Shown here piece after piece: positions 17,976 through 26,222 of a stretch of 64,000 nucleotides of DNA. A program made the position numbers and the translations under genes. This DNA comes from Pseudoxanthomonas koreensis_A (GTDB lineage Bacteria; Pseudomonadota; Gammaproteobacteria; Xanthomonadales; Xanthomonadaceae), in contig NZ_CP169056.1 in the NCBI RefSeq assembly GCF_041890415.1, positions 2,232,001 through 2,296,000 of the forward strand. Direction: 5' to 3'. Position 1 is the first letter of the stretch. The number at the start of each line of letters is the position of its first letter. Below the pieces are notes generated by a model, which saw only the letters and a list, made by a program, of their open reading frames with translations, ran no database searches and was not told where the DNA came from.

Positions 17976-18371
17976 TCAGCTGTCGTCGTTCTCGATCAGC
18001 TCGGCATAGTCGTCCGGCGCGAGCAGCTCGGCCAGCTGGTCGGCATCGCTGACCTCGAGCACGAACAGCCAGCCATCGCCGTAGGCGTCCTCGTTGATCG
18101 TCTCCGGCTTGTCGGCCAGGGCGTCGTTGACCTCGACCACCGTGCCGCTCACCGGGCTGTAGACGTCGGAGGCGGCCTTGACCGACTCCACCACCGCCGC
18201 CGGGTTGCCGGCTTCCAGTTCGTCGCCGACTTCGGGCAGCTCGACATAGACCAGGTCGCCGAGCAGGCCCTGGGCGTGGTCGGAAATTCCCACGGTGACG
18301 CGTCCGTTGCCCTCGACGCGCGCCCACTCGTGGGACTTGAGGAACTTGAGGTCACCAGGGATTTCGCTCAT
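17976..18371 (-). CDS. gcvH: Glycine cleavage system H protein
   Basis: The lipoyl-carrying H protein shuttles the aminomethyl group of glycine between the P, T and L proteins. The 131-residue chain shows the HEWARVEGNGRVTVGISDHAQ start and the lipoylation site ESVKAASD with K65. The acidic C-terminus is typical. gcvT lies just upstream on the same strand with an 89-base gap, so they are likely co-transcribed. gcvP is not in this window. Confidence 0.97.
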   Translation of the reverse strand: MSEIPGDLKFLKSHEWARVEGNGRVTVGISDHAQGLLGDLVYVELPEVGDELEAGNPAAVVESVKAASDVYSPVSGTVVEVNDALADKPETINEDAYGDGWLFVLEVSDADQLAELLAPDDYAELIENDDS

Positions 18372-18460
18372 GGCAGTGCTCCGGTCGCACGCTGCTTGTG
18401 GAAGGAGCCGCCAGTCTAGCGGAGGACCCGGCGCTGTCGCAGCCCCGCGCGGGGGCGGGT

Positions 18461-19582
18461 TCAGCCCAGGGCGCCCTGCTGCACCTTGCCGTCACGCACC
18501 AGCGGGAACCGGGCCACCCGCACCGGCACTTCGCGGCCGCGGATATCCACCCGCACCGGCTCCACCGCACCGGCCGGCACGCGGGCGAAGGCAATGGCCT
18601 TGCCCAGGGTCGGGGAGAAGGTGCCGGACAGGATCACGCCCTCGCCGGCGGCACTCAGTACCCGCTGGCCGTGGCGGAGCACGCCCTTGTCGTCCATCAC
18701 CAGCCCGATCATCTGCCGCGGCACGCCCGCCTTGCGCTGCGCCTCCAGCGCGGCGCGGCCGACGAACCCGCGTGGCTGCCCCGGCGCGACATCGTCCAGT
18801 GCCACGGTCCAGCCCAGGCCGGCTTCCCAAGGAGTGGTGGAGTCATCCATGTCCTGGCCGTAGAGGTTCATCCCCGCTTCCAGGCGCAGGGTGTCACGCG
18901 CACCCAGGCCGGCCGGCGCGACCCCCGCCGCGAGCAATGCATTCCACATCGCCACCGCATGTTCGCGTGGCAGGGCGAGCTCGAAGCCATCCTCGCCGGT
19001 GTAGCCGGTGCGGGCCAGGAACACCGGCGCGCCATCGGTGCTGCGCACCTGCGCCGCGGCGAAGCGGCCCAGCGCCTGGGCGGTGGCGCGGTCGTCGGCA
19101 TGCAGCAGGCCGATGGTGCGGTCGCGCGCCAGTGGCCCCTGCACGGCGATGATCGCCAGCCCGGTGTTCTCGCGTACCTCCACGCCGAACTCCGGCGCGC
19201 GCGCGCCGATCCATGCCAGATCCTTCTCGCGGGTGGCCGCGTTGGAGACCACGCGGAACCAGGACTCGTCCATCAGGTACACGATCAGGTCGTCGATCAC
19301 CCCACCGCGCTCGTCGAGCATGCACGAGTACAGCGCCTTGCCCGGCGCCTTGAGCTTCTCCACCGAGTTGGCCAGCAGCCCGCGCAGGAATTCGCGCACG
19401 CGCGCGCCATGCAGGTCGATCACCGCCATGTGGCTGACGTCGAACATGCCGGCCTGGCGACGCACCACATGGTGCTCGTCGATCTGCGACCCGTAATGGA
19501 TCGGCATGTCCCAACCGCCGAAGTCGACCATCTTCGCGCCCAGCGCGCGATGGGTGTCGTTGAGCACGGTCTTGCGGGTCAT
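18461..19582 (-). CDS. gcvT: Aminomethyltransferase (glycine cleavage T protein)
   Basis: GcvT moves the methylene group from the lipoyl arm of GcvH to tetrahydrofolate, releasing ammonia and giving 5,10-methylene-THF. The 373-residue product has the FGGWDMPIHYGSQIDEHHVVR substrate region, FDVSHM, RTGYTGEDGFE, the DTLRLEAGMNLYGQDMD block and a C-terminal GxFSPTLGKAIAFARV domain. It sits just ahead of gcvH. Its upstream gap to nfeD is only 75 bases and shows no room for a glycine riboswitch. Confidence 0.97.
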   Translation of the reverse strand: MTRKTVLNDTHRALGAKMVDFGGWDMPIHYGSQIDEHHVVRRQAGMFDVSHMAVIDLHGARVREFLRGLLANSVEKLKAPGKALYSCMLDERGGVIDDLIVYLMDESWFRVVSNAATREKDLAWIGARAPEFGVEVRENTGLAIIAVQGPLARDRTIGLLHADDRATAQALGRFAAAQVRSTDGAPVFLARTGYTGEDGFELALPREHAVAMWNALLAAGVAPAGLGARDTLRLEAGMNLYGQDMDDSTTPWEAGLGWTVALDDVAPGQPRGFVGRAALEAQRKAGVPRQMIGLVMDDKGVLRHGQRVLSAAGEGVILSGTFSPTLGKAIAFARVPAGAVEPVRVDIRGREVPVRVARFPLVRDGKVQQGALG

Positions 19583-19657
19583 GGCGGTCTCGCGGAAGGG
19601 AAGGCCGCCATTATCCCAGAGCGCGCCAAGCCCCGCGCCCGTGCCCGGACCCCGTGC

Positions 19658-20089
19658 TCAGGCCTCCTGGACCTTCAGCACCATGCCGTCCACCGCGATC
19701 ACCCGCACCGCGGTGCCAACCGGCAAGTCCGGGCCTTCGACCAGCCAGAACGCATCGCCCAGCTTGATCCGCCCGCGGCCACCGACGATGGCCTGTTCCA
19801 GCGGCGTCACCACGCCGATGTGCTGGTGGGCGCGGCGGTTGAGCAGCGGGCTGTCGCTGGGACGCGCGCGCTTGCGGAACCAGCGCCGGTACACCTGGAT
19901 GGAGACGAAGCTGAGGACCACGAACGCGGCGACCTGCCACAGCAGCGGGATGCCCGGCACCAGTGCCACGCCGACGAACACCACCATGGCGGCAAACCCC
20001 ATCCACAGCATGAACGCGCCCGGCGCCAGCGCCTCGGCCGCCATCAGCGCCAAGGCCAGCGCCGCCCAGGTCATGACATCGCCGCGCAT
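19658..20089 (-). CDS. NfeD family protein
   Basis: A short NfeD-type membrane protein (143 residues) with three closely spaced N-terminal helices (about 8-70) and a C-terminal OB-fold domain (GRGRIKLGDAFWLVEG). NfeD proteins are nearly always encoded beside SPFH proteins and are thought to help arrange membrane microdomains. Here the SPFH gene stops 3 bases upstream, consistent with one operon. Starting at codon 6 (20074) is possible. Confidence 0.9.
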   Translation of the reverse strand: MRGDVMTWAALALALMAAEALAPGAFMLWMGFAAMVVFVGVALVPGIPLLWQVAAFVVLSFVSIQVYRRWFRKRARPSDSPLLNRRAHQHIGVVTPLEQAIVGGRGRIKLGDAFWLVEGPDLPVGTAVRVIAVDGMVLKVQEA

Positions 20090-20092
20090 GGC

Positions 20093-21049
20093 TCAGTCCC
20101 CCAGCCGCGGCGGCCGCCGCGCCGCGGATGCCTGCTGCTGCCCTGCCAGCGCTTCCTTGGCCAACTCGGCGATGCCGGCGATCGAGCCGATCACGCCGCT
20201 GGCCTCCATCGGCATCAGCACGAACTTCTGGTTGGGCGCGGTGGCCAGCTTCTCGAACGCTTCCACGTACTTCTGCGCGATGAAGTAGTTGATGGCCTGG
20301 ACATCGCCCTGGGCAATCGCCTCGGACACCATGGTGGTGGCCTTGGCCTCCGCCTCGGCCAGGCGCTCGCGCGCCTCGGCCTCGCGGTAGGCGGCTTCCT
20401 TCTGGCCTTCGGCCTGCAGGATCGCGGCCTGCTTGTCGCCCTCCGCGCGCAGTATCTCGGACTGGCGCAGGCCCTCGGCCTCGAGGATCTGTGCGCGCTT
20501 CTCGCGCTCGGCCTTCATCTGCCTGGCCATCGAATCGACCAGGTCGCGCGGCGGCTGGATGTCGCGGATCTCGATGCGGGTGACCTTCAGGCCCCACGGG
20601 TTGGTCGCATGATCGACCACGTTCAGCAGCTGGGCATTGATGGTCTCGCGCTGGCTCAAAGATTCGTCCAGGTCCATCGAGCCGATCACGGTGCGGATGT
20701 TGGTCTGCACCAGGGCGATCATCGCGATCTCCAGGTTGGCGACCTCGTAGGCTGCCTTGGCCGCGTCCAGCACCTGGAAGAACACCACTCCGTCGACCTT
20801 GACCACCGCGTTGTCCTTGGTGATCACCTCCTGGCTGGGCACGTCCAGCACCTGCTCCATCATGTTCACCTTGCGGCCGACGCCGTAGATGATCGGGATC
20901 AGGAAGTGCAGGCCGGGATCGAGGGTGTGGGTGTACTTGCCGAAGCGCTCGACCGTCCACTCATAGCCCTGCGGGACCATGCGCACGGTCTTGAACAGCA
21001 CGATCACCCCGGCGACCAGCAGCACCAGTGCCAGAAAACTCGAAGACAT
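20093..21049 (-). CDS. SPFH domain/band 7 family protein (stomatin-like, QmcA type)
   Basis: A 318-residue membrane-anchored stomatin/prohibitin-like protein. One N-terminal helix (about 4-20) is followed by the SPFH domain with VPQGYEWTVERFGKY and the DNAVVKVDGVVFFQV segment. A long Ala/Glu-rich coiled coil (about 185-245, with repeats such as EAEGLRQSEILRAEG) leads to the C-terminus. Such proteins oligomerise on the inner membrane and often modulate proteases. The start at 21049 has a strong GGGAGGAG ribosome binding site. Its NfeD partner follows. Confidence 0.93.
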   Translation of the reverse strand: MSSSFLALVLLVAGVIVLFKTVRMVPQGYEWTVERFGKYTHTLDPGLHFLIPIIYGVGRKVNMMEQVLDVPSQEVITKDNAVVKVDGVVFFQVLDAAKAAYEVANLEIAMIALVQTNIRTVIGSMDLDESLSQRETINAQLLNVVDHATNPWGLKVTRIEIRDIQPPRDLVDSMARQMKAEREKRAQILEAEGLRQSEILRAEGDKQAAILQAEGQKEAAYREAEARERLAEAEAKATTMVSEAIAQGDVQAINYFIAQKYVEAFEKLATAPNQKFVLMPMEASGVIGSIAGIAELAKEALAGQQQASAARRPPRLGD

Positions 21050-21144
21050 CCGCTCCTCCCGGCCATGCGGCCATTCCATGAAGGCCAAGTATAGGCATGC
21101 CGGCGCCCGTCCACGGGCCCGGCGCAGCCCGGGGGAGCAACGGC

Positions 21145-21342
21145 CTATTTGGTCAGGATCAGCTTGTCGTTGCTGGTATGGCGCAGCCGATAGACCCGGT
21201 CGCCGTGGCGGATGAGGATCTCGCGCTGCCCCTTCAGCAGTCCTGCGCTGTCCAGTGCATCGGGCATGGCGGGAGCCGGAATGAGGGCAGCGGCAGGGCT
21301 CACCTTCCTGGAGTGCGGCAGGGAGAGGAGATGCACGTTCAT
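21145..21342 (-). CDS. hemP: Hemin uptake protein HemP
   Basis: HemP is a tiny iron-regulated protein linked to heme uptake. The 65-residue product ends with the family signature GQREILIRHGDRVYRLR followed by NDKLILTK. A good Fur-box candidate lies 39-57 bases before the start codon. In many bacteria hemP precedes a heme receptor gene; here it stands alone between the SPFH gene and an aldo/keto reductase gene, with no receptor in the window. Confidence 0.87.
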   Translation of the reverse strand: MNVHLLSLPHSRKVSPAAALIPAPAMPDALDSAGLLKGQREILIRHGDRVYRLRHTSNDKLILTK

Positions 21343-21380
21343 GGTGGTGCTCCTGGGCTGGGGATGGGAACCATGCGGAT

Positions 21381-21399
21381 GATAATGCTTCGCATTCTC
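21381..21399 (-). promoter_or_regulatory. Fur box before hemP
   Basis: The 19-base site begins GATAATG and ends CATTCTC. By hand alignment it matches 14 of 19 positions of the classical GATAATGATAATCATTATC box, with near-perfect outer arms. Its place just ahead of hemP supports iron-dependent repression. Confidence 0.75.
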
Positions 21400-21410
21400 C
21401 TGTCAAACGC

Positions 21411-22385
21411 TTATCGCGCCACAGCCGCCTCCAGCCGCCGCCACACCGGCTCGTCATGGCGCCCGGCCAGCTCCAGCGCGCCGAGGTTCTCCTGCAACTG
21501 CGCAACGCTGCTGGCGCCCAGGATCACGCTGCTCACATGCGGGTTGCGCAGGCACCAGGCGATGGCCAGCGGCGCAGGCCGCTCGCCCAGCTCGGTGGCC
21601 AGCGCCGCGAAGCCCTGCGCGCGCGCCAGCCGGCGGTCTTCCTCCTGGCCGATCACCAGTTCCTGCAGCCAGGCGGCCTCGGGCCGTGCCAGCCGCCCCT
21701 GCCCTTCGGCGTCACCGCCGTACTTGCCGGTGAGCAGGCCGGAGGCCAGCGGCGACCAGGTAGTGGTACCCAGGCCCAGTTCCGAATACAGCGGCGCGTA
21801 CTCCAGTTCCACCCGCTCGCGATGCAGCAGGTTGTACTGCGGCTGTTCCATCGCCGGCGCGGCCAGGTGGTTGGCACGCGCGAACCTGGCGGCCTCGCGG
21901 ATCAGCGCTTCGGGCCATTCGGAGGTGCCCCAGTACAGCACCTTGCCCTGGCGAACCAGCAGGTCCATCGCGGCCACGGTTTCCTCCACCGGGGTATCCG
22001 GATCGGGGCGGTGGCAGTAGTACAGGTCCAGGTAGTCCACGCGCAGGCGCAGCAGCGCGGCGTGGCAGGCATCGACCACATGCTTGCGCGAGAGCCCGCG
22101 CTGGGTCGGCCGCGGTGACTGCACCGAGCCGAAGAACACCTTGCTCGACACGCAGTAACCATCGCGCGGCAGGCGCAGGTCGGCGATCACGTCGCCCATC
22201 ACCCGCTCGGCGTCGCCATTGGCATAGGCCTCGGCGTTGTCGAAGAAGTTGACCCCGTGATCCCAGGCCGCTGCCACCAGCTCGCGCGCCAGGGTGCGGC
22301 CGACCTGGCGGCCGAATGTCATCCAGGCGCCAAACGAGAGCGCCGAAAGCTGCAGGCCTGATGCGCCAAGGCGGCGGTATTGCAT
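21411..22385 (-). CDS. Aldo/keto reductase
   Basis: An NADPH-dependent aldo/keto reductase of 324 residues, of the type grouped with potassium-channel beta subunits and YghZ. The catalytic tetrad is visible: D49 and Y54 in FFDNAEAY, K82 in SSKVFFG, and H125 in LYYCHRPD. Cofactor motifs SPLASGLLTGKY and ILGASSVAQLQENL follow. The physiological carbonyl substrate is unknown. The gene is divergent from the ribokinase gene and ends just upstream of the Fur box. Confidence 0.92.
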   Translation of the reverse strand: MQYRRLGASGLQLSALSFGAWMTFGRQVGRTLARELVAAAWDHGVNFFDNAEAYANGDAERVMGDVIADLRLPRDGYCVSSKVFFGSVQSPRPTQRGLSRKHVVDACHAALLRLRVDYLDLYYCHRPDPDTPVEETVAAMDLLVRQGKVLYWGTSEWPEALIREAARFARANHLAAPAMEQPQYNLLHRERVELEYAPLYSELGLGTTTWSPLASGLLTGKYGGDAEGQGRLARPEAAWLQELVIGQEEDRRLARAQGFAALATELGERPAPLAIAWCLRNPHVSSVILGASSVAQLQENLGALELAGRHDEPVWRRLEAAVAR

Positions 22386-22566
22386 GGTCGGTTCTCCTGG
22401 GCAGGCGATGGCCGCAGTGTAAGCGTCGCGGACGGCGCGTACCGGATCACGACGGCGCGGCGCTGCAGGACGGCAAAGCAGGAGTACCCTCATATCGGGC
22501 GCGGCGCATCTGCGCGGCGATGGCCACGCGGCGCCGCATCGGCGCAATCGCATCGGGAGCACGTGC

Positions 22567-23547
22567 ATGGGTTCGGTGATCGTCGTCGGTTCGTTCAACG
22601 TCGACCATGTGTGGCGCTGCACCGAACTGCCGCCGGCGGGCGCCACCGTGGCCGGGCAGTACGCCAGCGGCCCCGGCGGCAAGGGCTTCAACCAGGCCAT
22701 GGCCGCAGTCCGCGCCGGCGCGGCCACCACTTTCGCCTGCGCCCTGGGCGACGATGCGGGCGGCCACCTCGCCCGCACGCTGGCCGCATCGGAAGGCATC
22801 GTGCTGCACGCGCAGGACAGCAGCCTGCCCACTGGCACCGCCGGCATCTATGTGGATGCGCGCGGGCGCAACTGCATTGTCGTGGGCGCCGGCGCCAACG
22901 GGACACTCGATCCGGCCCATGTCGTCGCCGGGCCCGCCCGCGCGGGCAGCGGCGACGTGGTCCTGGCCCAGCTCGAATCGCCGCTGGCAGCCGTTGCCGC
23001 GGCACTGGCGGCGGCGCGCGCGGTGCGGGCGACCACCATCCTCAACCCGGCACCGGCCGATGCCGCCATCGAAGCGGCCCTGCTGCACCAGGCCGACCTG
23101 CTGACCCCCAACGAAACCGAGTTCGCCGCCCTGCTCGCCCGCCATGCGGGCGACCGCGTGGATGCCGATGTGATCGCCACGCTGGACGTGGCCCGGCTGC
23201 ATGCACTGGCCCGCAAGCTGCTGCCGCATGGCAGCGTGGTGGTGACCCTGGGCGCGGTGGGCGCATTTGTCTCGCATCCGGACGCGGCCAGGCGCGGCGA
23301 TGCGCAGCCTGCCTACCGCATCGGCGCCGAGCGCGCGGCCACCACCGACACCACCGGTGCCGGCGATGCGTTCAACGGCGCCCTGGCCGCCTCGCTGGCG
23401 CGGGCGCCGCAAGCGCCGTTCGGCGACCACGTGCGCTATGCAAACCGCTTTGCCGCCCTGTCCACCGAACGCCCTGGCGCGGCCGCGTCGATGCCGGTGC
23501 ATGCCGATATCCAGGAGCGCTTCCCCGGCCAGGCCGCGCCCGGGTGA
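22567..23547 (+). CDS. rbsK: Ribokinase-type sugar kinase
   Basis: A PfkB-family kinase (326 residues) that phosphorylates ribose at O5 if the name is right. It has the sugar-binding N-terminus GSFNVDH, the GPGGKGFNQA motif (35-44), NPAPADA, TPNETEFAALL and the anion hole/catalytic DTTGAGDAFNG with D267. These fit ribokinase better than fructokinase or adenosine kinase, but the substrate is inferred. It has no sugar transporter or regulator beside it. Confidence 0.88.
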   Translation: MGSVIVVGSFNVDHVWRCTELPPAGATVAGQYASGPGGKGFNQAMAAVRAGAATTFACALGDDAGGHLARTLAASEGIVLHAQDSSLPTGTAGIYVDARGRNCIVVGAGANGTLDPAHVVAGPARAGSGDVVLAQLESPLAAVAAALAAARAVRATTILNPAPADAAIEAALLHQADLLTPNETEFAALLARHAGDRVDADVIATLDVARLHALARKLLPHGSVVVTLGAVGAFVSHPDAARRGDAQPAYRIGAERAATTDTTGAGDAFNGALAASLARAPQAPFGDHVRYANRFAALSTERPGAAASMPVHADIQERFPGQAAPG

Positions 23548-23680
23548 GACGCGGGCGCCGGCTCACCGGCGCGCCGACGCACACCCGCAGCCACGGCCAC
23601 AACGCACCCCTGCCGCATTGCGCGCCGCCAGCCGCCAGGCAACGGCACGCGCCGCCGCTACCGCCGCTACAATCGCGACC

Positions 23681-24673
23681 ATGCAGATCGGCCCCTACAC
23701 GATCCAGCCCAACGTGATCCTGGCGCCGATGGCGGGGGTCACCGACAAGCCGTTCCGGCTGCTGTGCAAGCGCCTGGGCGCAGGCCTGGCCGTGTCGGAG
23801 ATGACCATCAGCGACCCGCGCTTCTGGAACACGCGCAAGTCGATGCAGCGCATGGACCACGCCGGCGAGCCGGACCCGGTGAGCGTGCAGATCGCCGGCA
23901 CCGAGCCGGCGCAGCTGGCGGCGGCTGCGCGCCACAACGTGGACCTCGGCGCGCAGATCGTGGACATCAACATGGGCTGCCCGGCCAAGAAGGTGTGCAA
24001 CGCCTGGGCCGGCTCGGCGCTGATGCGCGACGAGACGCTGGTCGCCCGCATCCTGGAAGCGGTGGTCGCGGCGGTGGACGTGCCGGTGACGCTGAAGATC
24101 CGCACTGGCTGGAGTGCCGACCACCGCAACGCGCAGGCCATCGCCCGCATCGCGCAGGACGCCGGCATCCAGGCCCTGGCCGTGCACGGCCGCACCCGCG
24201 ACCAGCACTACACCGGGCAGGCCGAGTACGACACCATCGCCGCGATCAAGGCCGACGTGCGCATCCCGGTGATCGCCAACGGCGACATCGATTCGCCGCA
24301 GCGCGCCGCGCAGGTGTTGCGCGTCACCGGTGCCGACGCGGTGATGGTCGGCCGCGCCGCGCAGGGGCGGCCATGGATCTTCGGCGAGATCGCCCATTAC
24401 CTGGCCACCGGCCGGGAATTGCCACCGCCCGCGCTGGGCCAGGTGCGCGCGATCCTGCTCGAACACCTGGAGGCGCTGCATGCCTTCTACGGCGAGGAAC
24501 AGGGCGTGCGCATCGCGCGCAAGCACCTGGGCTGGTACGCAAAGGACCGGCCCGAGAACGCGGCCTTCCGCACCGTCGTCAACCGTGCCGATACCGCCGA
24601 CGCGCAACTGCGCCTGACCGCCGCCTACTTCGACGCCCTGATCGCCGGCGAAGCCCTGTCAGCTGCGGCCTGA
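23681..24673 (+). CDS. dusB: tRNA-dihydrouridine synthase B
   Basis: DusB reduces uridines in the tRNA D-loop using FMN and NADPH. The 330-residue product carries LAPMAGVTDKPFR, QIAGTEP, the catalytic loop MGCPAKKVCNAWAGS (C106), HGRTRDQHYTG and GADAVMVGRAAQGRPW, the usual order. I start it at ATG 23681 (MQIGPYTIQPN), where homology begins; the longer frame runs back into rbsK. In enterics dusB is followed by fis; here REP repeats and an opposite-strand gene follow instead. Confidence 0.96.
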   Translation: MQIGPYTIQPNVILAPMAGVTDKPFRLLCKRLGAGLAVSEMTISDPRFWNTRKSMQRMDHAGEPDPVSVQIAGTEPAQLAAAARHNVDLGAQIVDINMGCPAKKVCNAWAGSALMRDETLVARILEAVVAAVDVPVTLKIRTGWSADHRNAQAIARIAQDAGIQALAVHGRTRDQHYTGQAEYDTIAAIKADVRIPVIANGDIDSPQRAAQVLRVTGADAVMVGRAAQGRPWIFGEIAHYLATGRELPPPALGQVRAILLEHLEALHAFYGEEQGVRIARKHLGWYAKDRPENAAFRTVVNRADTADAQLRLTAAYFDALIAGEALSAAA

Positions 24674-24710
24674 TCGCGCGTGCCTTGCCGGCGACCTTGG
24701 CCGGCCACCC

Positions 24711-24862
24711 GTAGGAGCCGGTCTTGCCGGCGATCACCATGGTGAACCCGTCGCCGACCATCGGTTGCCCGTGGCGGTTGCCGATGGTGGTCATCCATGC
24801 ACGCCCATGGCGATTGCCGGCGGCCGTGGTCCACCGCGTTCGCCGGCAAGGCCGGCTCCTAC
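24711..24862. repeat. Inverted pair of GTAG-type REP elements after dusB
   Basis: The left unit (24711-24735) starts GTAGGAGCCGG; the right unit (24838-24862) is its inverted copy ending GGCTCCTAC. A partial third copy of the inner half lies near 24683. The roughly 100 bases between hold nested inverted words such as ACCATCGG and CCGATGGT. The block fills the gap between dusB and the convergent DUF457 gene and reaches that gene's stop codon. Confidence 0.75.
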
Positions 24863-26094
24863 AAAAGCGGAGTTGCCGGACGCGACACATCCACCGGATT
24901 TGCCGCACGTGGCGCATCAATCGCATGGCCCGGGTTTGCCGGACGTGGCGCATCAACCGCATGGCCCGGATATTCCGCACGTGACGCATCAGACGGATGG
25001 CCCGGATTCGACACATCAGCCGGGCGGACCGGTCTTTCGGGATGCGGCGCATTGGCCGAATCATGTGGATCGGCCGGCTGCCGCGGGTCCGGTTCGTGCC
25101 AGATGCGGTGCCACATCGTGCCCAGCCGGCGGCGTGCCTCCCACGGCGGGCGCAGTTGCTGCGGCGCGATCGCATGCCAGCGCCCGTCCTGCTGCCGGGC
25201 CACGGCGAACACGAAGCTGTAGTCGGGTTCGGCGCCCATGCGCAGGTCGCTCAGTTCCAGAACTCCGTCGCGCACGCGCGCCTTCATGAAGCCGTGGTTG
25301 AACCAGGCCAGCCGCCGCACCGCCGCCAGCCCGCCGGCCTGCTCCAGCGCCTGCACGTCGGACTGGTAGGCGCGGAACACCATCGGCCCGCGGTCGGCCG
25401 CCAGCGAGCGCTCGCCTTCGACGAAGCCGTCGGGACTCATTGCCACCACCCGCCACAACAAGGTGTTGAACGGCATCGGCACCGAGAAGCGCGGTGCGTC
25501 CTCCAGCCCCATGGCAGCCAGCGCGCGTGCCGCGTCGCGCTCGATCATCGCCTTGGCCAGCAGCGACCAGCCCAGGTACGCGGTGCTCAGCGCCAGCCCG
25601 GCCAGCAATGCATGCCGCGCCAGCGGCCGCGCGCGCGCCAGCCAGGCCACCCCCCAGGCCAGCAGCAGCCACACGGTGTAGGCCGGGTCGATGATGAACA
25701 CGCTCGACCACATCGTCGGCGCCAGCGGCAGCGGCCACCACAGCTGCGTGCCATAGACGGTGAATGCATCCAGCAGCGGGTGGGTCAGCAGCGCGGCCTG
25801 GATCGCCCAGAACCACGCGCGCGGCGCTTCGGCCACGCGACCGCGGCCGAAGCGGCGGAACAGCCACCACACCAGCCAGGCCACGAACGGCAGCACCAGC
25901 AGCGAATGGCTGAAGCTGCGGTGCACCGTCATCAGCACCACCGGGTCATCGCTGACCAGCAGGATCGGCAGCGAATCCAGGTCCGGAAGAGTGCCCAGCG
26001 CGGCGCCGGCCAGCAGCGCGGCACGACGGTGGGCAGCGGGTGCGATCGCGGCGGCAACCGCGCCGCCAAGCAGAATCTGGGTCAGTGAGTCCAT
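24859..26094 (-). CDS. DUF457 (YdjM-type) membrane-bound metal-dependent hydrolase family protein with repeat tail
   Basis: A multi-spanning membrane protein (411 residues from ATG 26094). The N-terminal part has the family features MDSLTQILLGGAVAAA, GTLPDLDSLP, VHRSFSHSLLVLP and THPLLDAF, whose His/Asp residues suggest metal binding; family members resemble LexA-controlled YdjM. A soluble C-terminal region follows. The final 60 or so residues are an unusual Pro/His/Ala-rich repeat (PGHA...DAPR) encoded by the 36-bp array. The earlier frame start at 26193 has no homology. The enzymatic reaction is unknown. Confidence 0.87.
   Translation of the reverse strand: MDSLTQILLGGAVAAAIAPAAHRRAALLAGAALGTLPDLDSLPILLVSDDPVVLMTVHRSFSHSLLVLPFVAWLVWWLFRRFGRGRVAEAPRAWFWAIQAALLTHPLLDAFTVYGTQLWWPLPLAPTMWSSVFIIDPAYTVWLLLAWGVAWLARARPLARHALLAGLALSTAYLGWSLLAKAMIERDAARALAAMGLEDAPRFSVPMPFNTLLWRVVAMSPDGFVEGERSLAADRGPMVFRAYQSDVQALEQAGGLAAVRRLAWFNHGFMKARVRDGVLELSDLRMGAEPDYSFVFAVARQQDGRWHAIAPQQLRPPWEARRRLGTMWHRIWHEPDPRQPADPHDSANAPHPERPVRPADVSNPGHPSDASRAEYPGHAVDAPRPANPGHAIDAPRAANPVDVSRPATPLL
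24872..25025. repeat. 36-bp tandem repeat in the end of the DUF457 gene
   Basis: Three near-complete 36-base units (24894-24929, 24930-24965, 24966-25001) are flanked by partial, decayed units. Because 36 is a multiple of three, the array stays in frame and encodes a 12-residue repeat of the form PGHAxDAPRxAN on the minus strand. Confidence 0.85.
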
Positions 26095-26222
26095 GGCGCG
26101 CATTCTAGTGGCGGCCATGCCGGCAGATCGCCGCGCCCGGCCCCCACCAACCGGATGCGCCGGCGCCCGGCGGCGTGTATCATCCGCAGCCATCTTTTCA
26201 TCCGAATTGAAGGATATAGCCG

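Noticed and set aside
19583..19657. Possible glycine riboswitch ahead of gcvT
   Set aside because: The gap is only 75 bases and shows none of the paired conserved glycine-aptamer features.
26095..26222. Possible SAM riboswitch ahead of metK
   Set aside because: The leader is short and lacks the conserved stems of known SAM classes; only a ribosome binding site and weak promoter-like words are seen.
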